DNA of 64,000 nucleotides from Bacteroidota bacterium (GTDB taxonomy: Bacteria > Bacteroidota > Bacteroidia > Flavobacteriales > Weeksellaceae), in the NCBI GenBank assembly GCA_023394415.1, contig JAEXAR010000033.1, positions 57,125 to 121,124 on the forward strand. The letters are read 5' to 3'. Each line of letters begins with the position of its first letter. The first letter of the stretch is position 1. Below are positions 16,111 through 24,932 of this stretch, piece after piece. The notes beneath the pieces were generated by a model. The model did no database searches, was not told where the DNA came from, and was given only the letters and a program-made list of their open reading frames with translations. The position numbers and the translations under genes are program-made.

Positions 16111-17430
16111 ATGAAGAAATTAACTGTTTTGTTAGGAATTGCTTCTTCACTTTTCCTTTATAACAAAATACAAGCACAAGAAACGCCTTCCAATGAAGAA
16201 CTTCTGAAAAGAATTGAAAAACTTGAAGCTGAAAAGAACAAACTTAAAGAATGGGATGCTTCTTTATACGGATGGGTTCGCACAGAGTATAACTTCGATA
16301 GCAGACAATCTGCCTACGCAAGAGAATACCACCTAAACCTATATCCTTTGGATGAAAAACTTGACGCCAATGGAAAAGATATTAATGATGCCGGAGCAAG
16401 CAATTTTCTTGCAGTAACCACCAGAGTGGGTATTAATTTTAAAGGTCCTGATGTTTGGGGAGCCAAAGCAAGCGGTAAAATTGAAGGTGATTTTTTTGGA
16501 AATACAGAACTTAATAAAACTGTTGCCGGAACTGGAAGTTTGGGACTTTTAAGATTGCGACACGCAACTGCATCATTAAGCTGGCCAAAAACAGCCGTAA
16601 CCTTCGGACAAACTTGGTATCCAGCTTTTATTCCTGAAGTTTTTCCGGGAGTTGCCAATTTCAATACAGGTATCTTGTTTAATCCGTTTGGTTGGGCAGG
16701 ACAAATAAAAGTACAGCAAAAACTCACACCGGAACTTTCACTGATCGCTGTTGCTTATAAAGACCGCGAATTTCAAACGGCAAATGCGGCATGATCTTAC
16801 ACTAACAGTGCTACTATTAATTCTTCAGTCCCTACAATCCACGGACAACTACAATACAAAGGAAAAACGATTACTGCAGGAGTTGCTGCGGAATATCAAT
16901 CCTTAAAACCTGTTATTGAAAGTAATGGACTTGCTTCTAACCACACTTTAAACTCTGCTAATTTTCTAGGCTATTTTAAATATTCTGACGAAAAATTCGT
17001 AGCAAAAGCTTATGGAATTACAGGCGGAAATCTTTACCATTTGGTTATGATTGGCGGATTTGCAGGATATGCAGAAAGCAATGGACAGGAATCTTATAAA
17101 CCTACAAAAACTTCTGCATTTTGGGTGGATTTGGCGAGTAATAATGCGAAAATTGCTCCAGGAGTTTTCTTTGGTTACACCAAAAATTCAGGCGTAGATG
17201 CAGGTTACAAGAACCTTTATATGAGAGGCGTTTCCGGCACAAGAATACTGGATAATGTATGGCGAGCCTCCGCAAGAGTAGAATTCAAACAAAATAAATT
17301 CAACATCGCTCCCGAAGTAGAATATACTGCTGCAAAATACGGAGACACTCAAACCAATGCTACAGCCGGCGGAAAAATCACCGATGTAGGAAACTTGCGT
17401 GGCATGGTGAGAGTAATGTATTCATTTTAG
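16111..17430 (+). pseudogene. Porin-like outer-membrane protein gene with one in-frame TGA
   Basis: One reading frame of 439 sense positions runs from the ATG at 16111 to TAG at 17430, broken only by TGA at 16792-16794. Both halves are in the same frame with no other stop. The product has a signal peptide (ending IQAQ), a short coiled coil (EELLKRIEKLEAEKNKLKEW, about 31-50) and then beta-strand-rich sequence ending in F, as in porins of the DcaP/OprP style. It precedes the MHS transporter gene, so it probably passed the same carboxylate through the outer membrane. A nonsense mutation, a sequencing error or recoding could each explain the TGA. Confidence 0.85.
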
Positions 17431-17531
17431 TCGGAAGACCTAAGACAGAAAATTACAAAAATCTTCATACTTCTTAGGATTCGACAGCGACTTCAATCTT
17501 TATCATTCAAATAAAACAAAATTAAATATCT

Positions 17532-19124
17532 ATGAGTCACGAGTTTAAAAATCAAGCAGAACACGACGCATACGTAGAAGAAAGAAAGAAAAATTCTACA
17601 ATATGGGGTGTAATTATGGCGTCCTCTCTAGGAACGCTGATCGAATGGTACGACTTCTTCATCTTCGGAAGTTTGGCGGTAGTATTATCTACTAAGTTTT
17701 TCCCGGCAGACAATCCTACAGCTGCTTTTCTCTCAACACTGGCAACATTTGCCGCAGGTTTTGTTGTAAGACCTTTTGGAGCGCTGTTCTTTGGACGTTT
17801 GGGTGATATGATCGGAAGAAAATATACCTTCTTGGTAACACTGCTTATTATGGGATTTTCTACATTCCTTATCGGTTGTATCCCATCTTATGAAACCATT
17901 GGATTTCTAGCTCCGGTTTTGGTTCTTATTTTAAGACTTTTACAAGGTTTAGCTCTTGGTGGCGAGTACGGTGGTGCTGCAACTTATGTAGCAGAATACG
18001 CACAAGACCATCGCAGAGGTTACTGGACATCATGGATTCAAACTACTGCAACTTTAGGACTTTTTGTATCGCTTGCAGTAATCTTGATGACAAAAACGTC
18101 TTTAACTCCTGAAGAATTTGACAGTTGGGGCTGGAGAATTCCGTTTTGGGTTTCTATCTTAATGGTTGGGGTTTCTTATGTTATTAGAAGAAATATGAAG
18201 GAATCGCCTTTATTTGCCAAAGCGAAAAAAGAAGGTAAAACCTCATCAAATCCATTAAAAGAATCTTTTGGAAATAAATACAATTTCAAATTCGTTCTTC
18301 TAGCACTTTTTGGTGCTGTGATGGGACAAGGTGTTGTATGGTATACAGGACAGTTCTATGCAATGAGTTTCTTACAAAAGGTAATGAATGTGGAATCTGC
18401 ACAAGTGGATTCAATTATGGCACTAGCTTTATTCCTCGGAACACCGTTATTTGTATTATTTGGATGGCTTTCTGATAAAGTTGGAAGAAAAAACATCATC
18501 CTTTTAGGAATGCTTTTGGCGATTTTTGCTTACAGACCAATTTATCGTGCCATGTATCATTCAGTTAATACAGAAGAAAAAGTTTTGGTTAAAGATGGCG
18601 TCACTGAAAAAAGAACCGTAAAAGTACACGATAAAATTGCCGGTGACAGTTTGATTACTTTCCATACTGAAAAAACCTTTACAGATGGTGCCCTACTTAA
18701 AAAAGACAGCATTGTATACTGGTCTCCAAAAGGCGAAGTTCTGAATGCTGAAGGAAAACAAGAAGCTGCGAAAGTAACCAAAGCCTTAACAGTAGACAGC
18801 AGTACCCGTTGGAAATTGGTAGGTTTACTTTTCTTACAGTTAATATTTGTAACCATGGTATATGGACCTATTGCAGCATTCTTGGTTGAGATGTTCCCTA
18901 TTCGTATTCGATACACTTCTATGTCTTTGCCATATCATATTGGTAACGGTATTTTTGGAGGATTACTTCCTGCAGTTGCAACCTATCTTGTGACGAATAC
19001 GCAGACCAGTGGAAAAGCCGAATGGTATTTGGAAGGACTTTGGTATCCAATTATAGTAGCCGCAGTATCACTTGTGATTGGATTTTTCTACTTGAACGGA
19101 AAAGACCGAAACGTGCAAGATTAA
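17532..19124 (+). CDS. MHS-type major facilitator (metabolite:H+ symporter)
   Basis: A 530-aa, 12-helix transporter. The MHS signatures are clear: SSLGTLIEWYDFFIFG near residue 30-46, GRLGDMIGRKYTF in loop 2-3 and RLLQGLALGGEYGG near 135-148. Relatives import carboxylates or betaines with protons. About 85 hydrophilic residues (about 340-425) are inserted between helices 9 and 10, which should face the periplasm; normal MHS proteins are near 430-450 aa. Its neighbours (porin, symporter-kinase, PrpE, Acs) point to acetate or propionate as substrate, by inference. Confidence 0.9.
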   Translation: MSHEFKNQAEHDAYVEERKKNSTIWGVIMASSLGTLIEWYDFFIFGSLAVVLSTKFFPADNPTAAFLSTLATFAAGFVVRPFGALFFGRLGDMIGRKYTFLVTLLIMGFSTFLIGCIPSYETIGFLAPVLVLILRLLQGLALGGEYGGAATYVAEYAQDHRRGYWTSWIQTTATLGLFVSLAVILMTKTSLTPEEFDSWGWRIPFWVSILMVGVSYVIRRNMKESPLFAKAKKEGKTSSNPLKESFGNKYNFKFVLLALFGAVMGQGVVWYTGQFYAMSFLQKVMNVESAQVDSIMALALFLGTPLFVLFGWLSDKVGRKNIILLGMLLAIFAYRPIYRAMYHSVNTEEKVLVKDGVTEKRTVKVHDKIAGDSLITFHTEKTFTDGALLKKDSIVYWSPKGEVLNAEGKQEAAKVTKALTVDSSTRWKLVGLLFLQLIFVTMVYGPIAAFLVEMFPIRIRYTSMSLPYHIGNGIFGGLLPAVATYLVTNTQTSGKAEWYLEGLWYPIIVAAVSLVIGFFYLNGKDRNVQD

Positions 19125-19241
19125 AGTTTAAAGTCCGAAGTCCGAATACGGAAGATGATAAAAAGCTTTTAATCTTTCTTCGGTCCTCGGTCTACAAACT
19201 TCAGACTAACAAAAAATTTCTTAACTTTAAATACAATAAAA

Positions 19242-19469
19242 ATGGACGCAATAAAGAAAATATTAGGAGTAGTGTGGTTACTGATGGCGGTGGTTGTAGC
19301 GTATTTCGGCTTTACAGAATTCGGAATCCTGAAAGTAATGAGCGACAAACAGGAAGACCACGTTTTTGGATGGATTATCTTAACTATTCTAATGCCAATT
19401 ATCGTAGGTGGACTTGGAATGTTCGGTTGGTATGCGCTGAAAGGAGAATATTCGCAAGAAAATCTATAA
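19242..19469 (+). CDS. Small two-helix membrane protein (75 aa)
   Basis: The product MDAIKKILGVVWLLMAVV onward has two hydrophobic segments (about 7-30 and 43-66) and a short polar loop. It lies 117 bp after the MHS gene; the gap carries a degenerate GTCCGAA repeat. Small proteins like this sit beside MHS transporters in other Bacteroidota, in my recollection. It could be an accessory subunit; no function is established. Confidence 0.75.
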   Translation: MDAIKKILGVVWLLMAVVVAYFGFTEFGILKVMSDKQEDHVFGWIILTILMPIIVGGLGMFGWYALKGEYSQENL

Positions 19470-19545
19470 AGAATTTAGAGATTAGAAATTATTTAATAGA
19501 ACATTCATTATTAATTTCTAGCTCTACAATCTAGTATCTATAAAA

Positions 19546-19740
19546 ATGAAACAAAGACATAAGCAGAAACTGGTGATTTTGAGTATAGCACTTTTTGTGC
19601 TGTTCAATTCACCGGTTTTGCTTTTGTTCAACAGTGCTAAAGAATTTTTAGGTCTGCCTCTTATTTACGTTTATATCTTTTCGGTTTGGCTAATGTCGGG
19701 TATATTTTCATTATTAATTTTTAGAAAATTTGATGAATAG
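19546..19740 (+). CDS. Small two-helix membrane protein preceding the symporter-kinase
   Basis: A 64-aa protein with a basic N-terminus (MKQRHKQK) and two membrane segments (about 9-28 and 38-58). Its stop overlaps the ATG of the symporter-histidine kinase by 8 bp, so the two are translationally coupled. The arrangement recalls the short DUF485/DUF3311-type subunits encoded before sodium:solute symporters, but the sequence alone does not prove membership. Confidence 0.78.
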   Translation: MKQRHKQKLVILSIALFVLFNSPVLLLFNSAKEFLGLPLIYVYIFSVWLMSGIFSLLIFRKFDE

Positions 19741-22396
19741 TTCGGTATTATTTGTTGTAGTCATCCTCTATTTAGGGCTTTTGTTCTTTATTGCTTACTG
19801 GGCAGAAAAGAAGAAAAGTAATTTCTGGACGAATAATCCTTACACCTATGCTCTTTCACTAGCTGTATACTGTACAGCGTGGACGTATTACGGAAGCATT
19901 GGCGCTGCTTCAAATTCCGGATTGGAATATATGGCGATTTACATTGGACCTGTCATTATCATCCCTGCGTGGATATATATTAATTCAAAAATTGTGAGAA
20001 TTTCGCGTGTTAATAAAATATCGAGTATTGCCGATTTTATCTCTTTAAGATATGGAAACGGAAGATCGCTCGGTGCTTTGGTGGCACTAGTCTGTATTCT
20101 TGCAATTGTACCTTATATCGGACTTCAAATCAAGGCGATTTCTGAAACGTTTCATCAAATTTCTCAAACTCCCACAAACGAAAATATTTTTACGGATACC
20201 GCAACTTATGTGGTGGTAATCATTGCACTGTTTTCATCGTATTACGGTACGAGATACGTTGATGCATCCGAAAAAAGACCGGGAATTATTTCTGCAGTAG
20301 CGGTAGAAAGTTTTCTGAAGATTATTTTCTTTACCATTCTTGGTATTTATGTCATTTATGGTGTTTTCAATGGCTTTAGTGATATATATTCTCAAGCTTC
20401 GAAACTTCCCGATTTTATTGAGAAAAATTCTTTTAAAAATTTAGAAAACGGTTTCAATTGGTTTCTGATGTCACTTTTATCAATGTCTGCGATTTTCGTT
20501 TTACCTCGACAGTTTCATACCTCTATTGTAGAGAACCGTTCAGAGAAACACATACGCACAGCAATCTGGGTTTTCCCTTTATATATGCTGATTTTCAATT
20601 TTTTTGTATTTCCCATTGCGTGGGGCGGAAAAGTTCTGTTCGCTGGTCAAGCTGTGAATACAGAAATGTTTTCAATTTTAATTCCGCAAAAATTCGGCAA
20701 TAATTTCATATCACTTATTGTGTTTTTAGGTGGTTTAAGTGCTTCTATTTCAATGATTATCATTTCAAGTATTGCCCTTTCGGTTATGCTTTCCAATAAC
20801 TTAATTATTCCCTATGGTTGGCTCGATAATTTTAAAATTAAAAGTGAAAGCATCAACACTAAAACCATTGTGAATATTAGGAAAGTTAGCATCTTACTAT
20901 TGATTATTTTGGCATTTGTTTTTTATAAATATTTCATTGTTTCATCATCATTATTCTCAATAGGATTGGCTTCATTTGTACTTGTGGCACAATTAGCACC
21001 TGCATTCTTTGGATCTTTAATGTGGCGAAGAGGCACATATGCCGGAGCTATTTCCGGAATTGTTGCCGGCGTTTTGATTTGCTATTTAACTTTGATTTTA
21101 CCAAATTATTCTGAAAGTTTTCGCAATGGAGGATTTTATCAAAACGAAATTTTTAAACATTTAAGAATAGAGTATCTCACACCCATTACCAACACGTTCT
21201 TTTGGAGTATTTTGACGAATCTAGCATTTTTTATCATCGTTTCCGCAAACACTGTTGGAACTTACAGGGAGAGAAATTATGCAGAAATTTATGCAGATAT
21301 TGATGATTATATACGCAACCATGAAAACGCCTACATTTGGCGAGGAACGGCACAAGTTTCAGATATACAAAGAATTTTGGTAAGATTTCTTGGCGAACAG
21401 AAAACCAAACAAGCTCTTAAAATTTTTAACCTGAAATACAACATCTCGGACGAAAATAATACTGCAGATGCACGTTTCATTAAGTTTTCCGAGAATCTTT
21501 TAAGTGGTAGAATTGGAACTGCATCCGCTAAAATTTTAATTGAAGGCGTAGCAAAAGAAGATAAAATTTCCTTGCCTGAGGTTTTGAAAATCCTTGAAGA
21601 ATCCAAAGAAAATATTTCTATCAATAAGCAATTAACCGAACAGTCACAGCAGTTGATGAAGATGTCGAGAGATCTTCAGCATGCCAATGAAAACCTAGTA
21701 GTGAAAGACCGCCAAAAAGACGAATTTCTCGATTCTGTTGCTCACGAACTTCGTACACCAATTACAGCGATACGCGCTACAAGTGAAGTTCTACTCGATG
21801 ATGATGAGATGCCGGTTGAAATTAAGCGTGATTTTCTCGAAAACATCATTTCCGAAAGTGACAGACTTGCAGAAATCATCAACGATATTCTTTACCTCGA
21901 TAAGCTGGAAGCGGGTTCTGTTGCACTCAATATTGAAAAGCATAATATTTTAGAAACCTATCATAAGGCTATAAAACCTTTGAAAAATCTTCTGGAGCAA
22001 AAGCACCTTCACCACTCTGAAGTCAACCTTCTGAAAAATGAAATTTTTGAATATGACGAAATGAAGATGATACAGGTTTTCCAAAATATTCTTGGTAATG
22101 CTGTAAAATTCACTAATGAACAAGGTATGATACAAACCAAATTGCAAGAAAAAGATGGTGAACTGAAAATTTCAGTCTTTAATACAGGTAAAACCATTCC
22201 CGAAGAAGATTTGGAGTACGTTTTTGATAAATTTTTCCAAAGCCAAAACCAAAACATAAGAAAGCCTATTGGCAGTGGTTTAGGATTGGCAATTTGCAAA
22301 AACATCATCAATGCACACGGTGGCAGAATTGCGGTGAAGAATAAAGAAATTGGGGTAACGTTTGAGATATTTTTAAACTCAGAAAGTAGAAGTTGA
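19733..22396 (+). CDS. Sodium:solute symporter-histidine kinase hybrid (CbrA-like sensor)
   Basis: An 887-aa protein with an N-terminal SSF transporter domain of about 13 helices (1-500; AVYCTAWTYYGSIG, ADFISLRYGNGRSLG). A helical linker follows, then a kinase core with H-box AHELRTPITAIRATSE (H671), an N-box near QNILGNAVKF and a glycine-rich GSGLGLAICKNII. Relatives such as CbrA couple solute uptake or sensing to phosphorylation and control carbon use. The ATG at 19733 is preferred to the TTG at 19730. The cognate receiver gene is directly downstream, followed by prpE and acs. Confidence 0.9.
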   Translation: MNSSVLFVVVILYLGLLFFIAYWAEKKKSNFWTNNPYTYALSLAVYCTAWTYYGSIGAASNSGLEYMAIYIGPVIIIPAWIYINSKIVRISRVNKISSIADFISLRYGNGRSLGALVALVCILAIVPYIGLQIKAISETFHQISQTPTNENIFTDTATYVVVIIALFSSYYGTRYVDASEKRPGIISAVAVESFLKIIFFTILGIYVIYGVFNGFSDIYSQASKLPDFIEKNSFKNLENGFNWFLMSLLSMSAIFVLPRQFHTSIVENRSEKHIRTAIWVFPLYMLIFNFFVFPIAWGGKVLFAGQAVNTEMFSILIPQKFGNNFISLIVFLGGLSASISMIIISSIALSVMLSNNLIIPYGWLDNFKIKSESINTKTIVNIRKVSILLLIILAFVFYKYFIVSSSLFSIGLASFVLVAQLAPAFFGSLMWRRGTYAGAISGIVAGVLICYLTLILPNYSESFRNGGFYQNEIFKHLRIEYLTPITNTFFWSILTNLAFFIIVSANTVGTYRERNYAEIYADIDDYIRNHENAYIWRGTAQVSDIQRILVRFLGEQKTKQALKIFNLKYNISDENNTADARFIKFSENLLSGRIGTASAKILIEGVAKEDKISLPEVLKILEESKENISINKQLTEQSQQLMKMSRDLQHANENLVVKDRQKDEFLDSVAHELRTPITAIRATSEVLLDDDEMPVEIKRDFLENIISESDRLAEIINDILYLDKLEAGSVALNIEKHNILETYHKAIKPLKNLLEQKHLHHSEVNLLKNEIFEYDEMKMIQVFQNILGNAVKFTNEQGMIQTKLQEKDGELKISVFNTGKTIPEEDLEYVFDKFFQSQNQNIRKPIGSGLGLAICKNIINAHGGRIAVKNKEIGVTFEIFLNSESRS

Positions 22397-22476
22397 GTTT
22401 AAAATCCAAATATCTTAAAGCCTTTTAAAAATTAATTAAAGACCAGAACCTGAGAGGGTAAAGAAAAATTAACGAA

Positions 22477-22842
22477 ATGTCTAAAAAGAAAATATTAATC
22501 GCAGACGACGAACATAAGATTGTGATGACGCTGGAATATTCGTTTCGAAAGAACGATTATGAAGTGTTTATCGCTCGAGATGGTTCCGAAGTTCTGGAAA
22601 TTTTAAAAACAGAAATTCCGGATGTTATTCTTCTGGATATTATGATGCCGAATGTAGATGGTTATACTACCCTTTCGGAGATCAAAAAAAATGAAAAGCT
22701 AAAGGATGTCAAAGTAATCTTCCTCTCTGCAAAAACAGGAGAAAGCGACATAAAAAAAGGCCTCGAACTTGGCGCCGATGCTTATGTCACCAAACCTTAT
22801 TCTATTAAAAAGTTAATGGAAAAAGTGGAAGAACTTATTTAA
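22477..22842 (+). CDS. Single-domain response regulator (CheY-like receiver)
   Basis: A 121-aa protein consisting only of a receiver. It shows the acidic pair ADDE near residue 9-12, phospho-acceptor D54 in VILLDIMMP, the conserved Ser/Thr in FLSAKTG and the Lys in YVTKPY. It has no DNA-binding domain, so it probably acts by protein contact or phosphotransfer. It starts 80 bp after the hybrid kinase and is its likely partner. Confidence 0.9.
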   Translation: MSKKKILIADDEHKIVMTLEYSFRKNDYEVFIARDGSEVLEILKTEIPDVILLDIMMPNVDGYTTLSEIKKNEKLKDVKVIFLSAKTGESDIKKGLELGADAYVTKPYSIKKLMEKVEELI

Positions 22843-22936
22843 GCCAGTAATTTGAAAGATTGTTAATAGTCTGCTCAAAACTCAACAAGAAATCATACAC
22901 CATCAAAAAACATATAACAAAATAAAACAACTAAAT

Positions 22937-24832
22937 ATGAAAGCGCACGAAATGTTTAGGGACAGTATAGAAAACCGCGAAGGCTTTTGGGCAAAACAAG
23001 CTGAAAATATCGAATGGTTCAAAAAACCGGAAAAAATCCTTTCTGAAGACCAATACGGCTATCCACAATGGTTTGCAGATGCTAAATTAAACACCTGTTA
23101 TCTTGCCGTAGATAAGCAAGTGAAGGATGGTTATGGAGACCAAACTGCTATTATTTATGATTCTCCGGTAACAGACAGAATCATCAAAATTACATACAAA
23201 GAACTTCAAGATAACGTCGCAAAATTAGCAGGAGGTTTACAAAAACTAGGACTTAAAAAAGGCGACACAGCTATTATTTATATGCCAATGATTCCGCAAT
23301 CTCTCTTTGCGATGTTGGCTTGTGCTAGACTGGGTGTGACTCACTCGGTTGTTTTCGGTGGATTTGCACCACAAGAACTCGCAATACGTATTGATGACTG
23401 CAAACCAAAAGCAATCATTACTGCAAGTTCAGGAATGGAAGTTACCCGCAGAATTCCGTACCTGCCGTTTGTAAAAGAAGCGGTAAGTATGTCTGAACAT
23501 AAACCCGAAAGAATTGTAGCGTATGATAGAAGATTGCTCGGCAACTTTATCGATTGGGAAGAAGAACCTCTTTTAACTGATTTTGAAAATCTTATTGAAG
23601 ACAGTGAACCTATTGAGTGTGTTCCTGTTGAAGGTAATCATCCGCTATATATTCTTTATACATCTGGAACAACAGGAAAACCAAAAGGTGTTGTACGCGA
23701 TAACGGAGGACATGCAGTAGCAATGAAGTTCTCAATGGAAAATATTTACGGCGCAAAATCTGGTGAAACATTTTGGGCTGCTTCAGATATTGGATGGGCT
23801 GTTGGACATTCTTATATGGTTTATGGTCCACTTATTAACAGAAATACCACCATCGTTTTTGAAGGAAAACCGATAGGAACACCGGATGCAGGAACTTTTT
23901 GGAGGGTAATTCAGGATCATAAAGTTTCAGTTATGTTCTGCGCTCCTACTGCTATACGTGCTATTAAAAAAGAAGATCCTGATGGCGAATTTGTAAAAAA
24001 ATATGATTTATCAGGGTTCAGAACACAGTTTTTAGCCGGAGAAAGATGCGACGTTGCTACTTTAGATTGGTATGATGAACACGTTGGTGTACCTGCCATC
24101 GATCACTGGTGGCAAACTGAAAGCGGTTGGCCTATGCTCGGATTAATGCCTGGAGTTGAAGAAGCCGTTATTAAAAGAGCCTCCGCAGGAAAACCAATTC
24201 CCGGATATGATATTAAAATTTTCAGTGAAGAAGGTTATGAATTGGAACCTCACCACGAGGGTTATCTCGTAATCAAACTTCCTCTTGCTCCAGGTGCTTT
24301 ACTTGGTATTTGGAATGATCCTGAACGTTTTAAATTCGGATATCTATCAAGATTTCCGGGATATTATTTCAGTGGTGATGGTGCTATTAAGGACGAAGAT
24401 GGCTACGTTTTCGTAACAGGACGTGTAGATGATGTCATTAATGTTGCAGGCCATAGACTTTCAACTGCAGAAATGGAAGAAGTGGTTTCCGCACATAAAG
24501 ATGTAGCAGAATGTTGTGTTGTTGGGATTGATGATGATTTGAAAGGGCAAATTCCGTTTGCAATTGCGGTACTGAAAACCGGTTCAAAAGCCGAAGAAAA
24601 TGCAGTGGAAAAAGAAATTGTGGAACTCGTTCGGGAGAAAATTGGTCCTGTTGCCTGTTTGAAAAATGCAATGGTTGTAAATCGTCTTCCAAAAACACGT
24701 TCAGGAAAAATTCTAAGAAAACTTATCCGAACAATGCTTGATGGTAAAGATTTCCAAATGCCTTCTACCATTGATGATGAGGCAATCGTAGGAGAAATTC
24801 AGAGTAGAATTAAGGAGTATCGAGGAATGTAG
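22937..24832 (+). CDS. prpE: Propionyl-CoA synthetase type acyl-CoA ligase
   Basis: A 631-aa AMP-forming ligase of the ACS/PrpE branch. It has the P-loop YTSGTTGKPKGVVRDNGGH (about 240-258), the adenylate motif WWQTESGWP, GRVDDVINVAGHRLS and the acetylatable Lys motif RLPKTRSGKILR. The VVRDNGGHA and TESGWP variants are what I associate with propionate or short-chain enzymes of the PrpE/ACSS3 type. It is followed 100 bp later by acs, giving two paralogous ligases in tandem under the same sensory locus. Confidence 0.85.
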   Translation: MKAHEMFRDSIENREGFWAKQAENIEWFKKPEKILSEDQYGYPQWFADAKLNTCYLAVDKQVKDGYGDQTAIIYDSPVTDRIIKITYKELQDNVAKLAGGLQKLGLKKGDTAIIYMPMIPQSLFAMLACARLGVTHSVVFGGFAPQELAIRIDDCKPKAIITASSGMEVTRRIPYLPFVKEAVSMSEHKPERIVAYDRRLLGNFIDWEEEPLLTDFENLIEDSEPIECVPVEGNHPLYILYTSGTTGKPKGVVRDNGGHAVAMKFSMENIYGAKSGETFWAASDIGWAVGHSYMVYGPLINRNTTIVFEGKPIGTPDAGTFWRVIQDHKVSVMFCAPTAIRAIKKEDPDGEFVKKYDLSGFRTQFLAGERCDVATLDWYDEHVGVPAIDHWWQTESGWPMLGLMPGVEEAVIKRASAGKPIPGYDIKIFSEEGYELEPHHEGYLVIKLPLAPGALLGIWNDPERFKFGYLSRFPGYYFSGDGAIKDEDGYVFVTGRVDDVINVAGHRLSTAEMEEVVSAHKDVAECCVVGIDDDLKGQIPFAIAVLKTGSKAEENAVEKEIVELVREKIGPVACLKNAMVVNRLPKTRSGKILRKLIRTMLDGKDFQMPSTIDDEAIVGEIQSRIKEYRGM

Positions 24833-24932
24833 CGTCTAAACAAAAGATATTCCCATTACTTAAATAATGAATGACAATTTGCATCAAGTGCAACTTGAAC
24901 CAATTATATTAATAAAAACAAAAAAATATATT

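Noticed and set aside
22441..22470. CCTGAGAGGGT resembling part of a TPP riboswitch
   Set aside because: The other conserved parts are missing, and the following gene is a response regulator.
24403..24771. 122-aa minus-strand frame inside prpE
   Set aside because: A low-complexity Ser/Thr-rich shadow of a highly conserved coding region.
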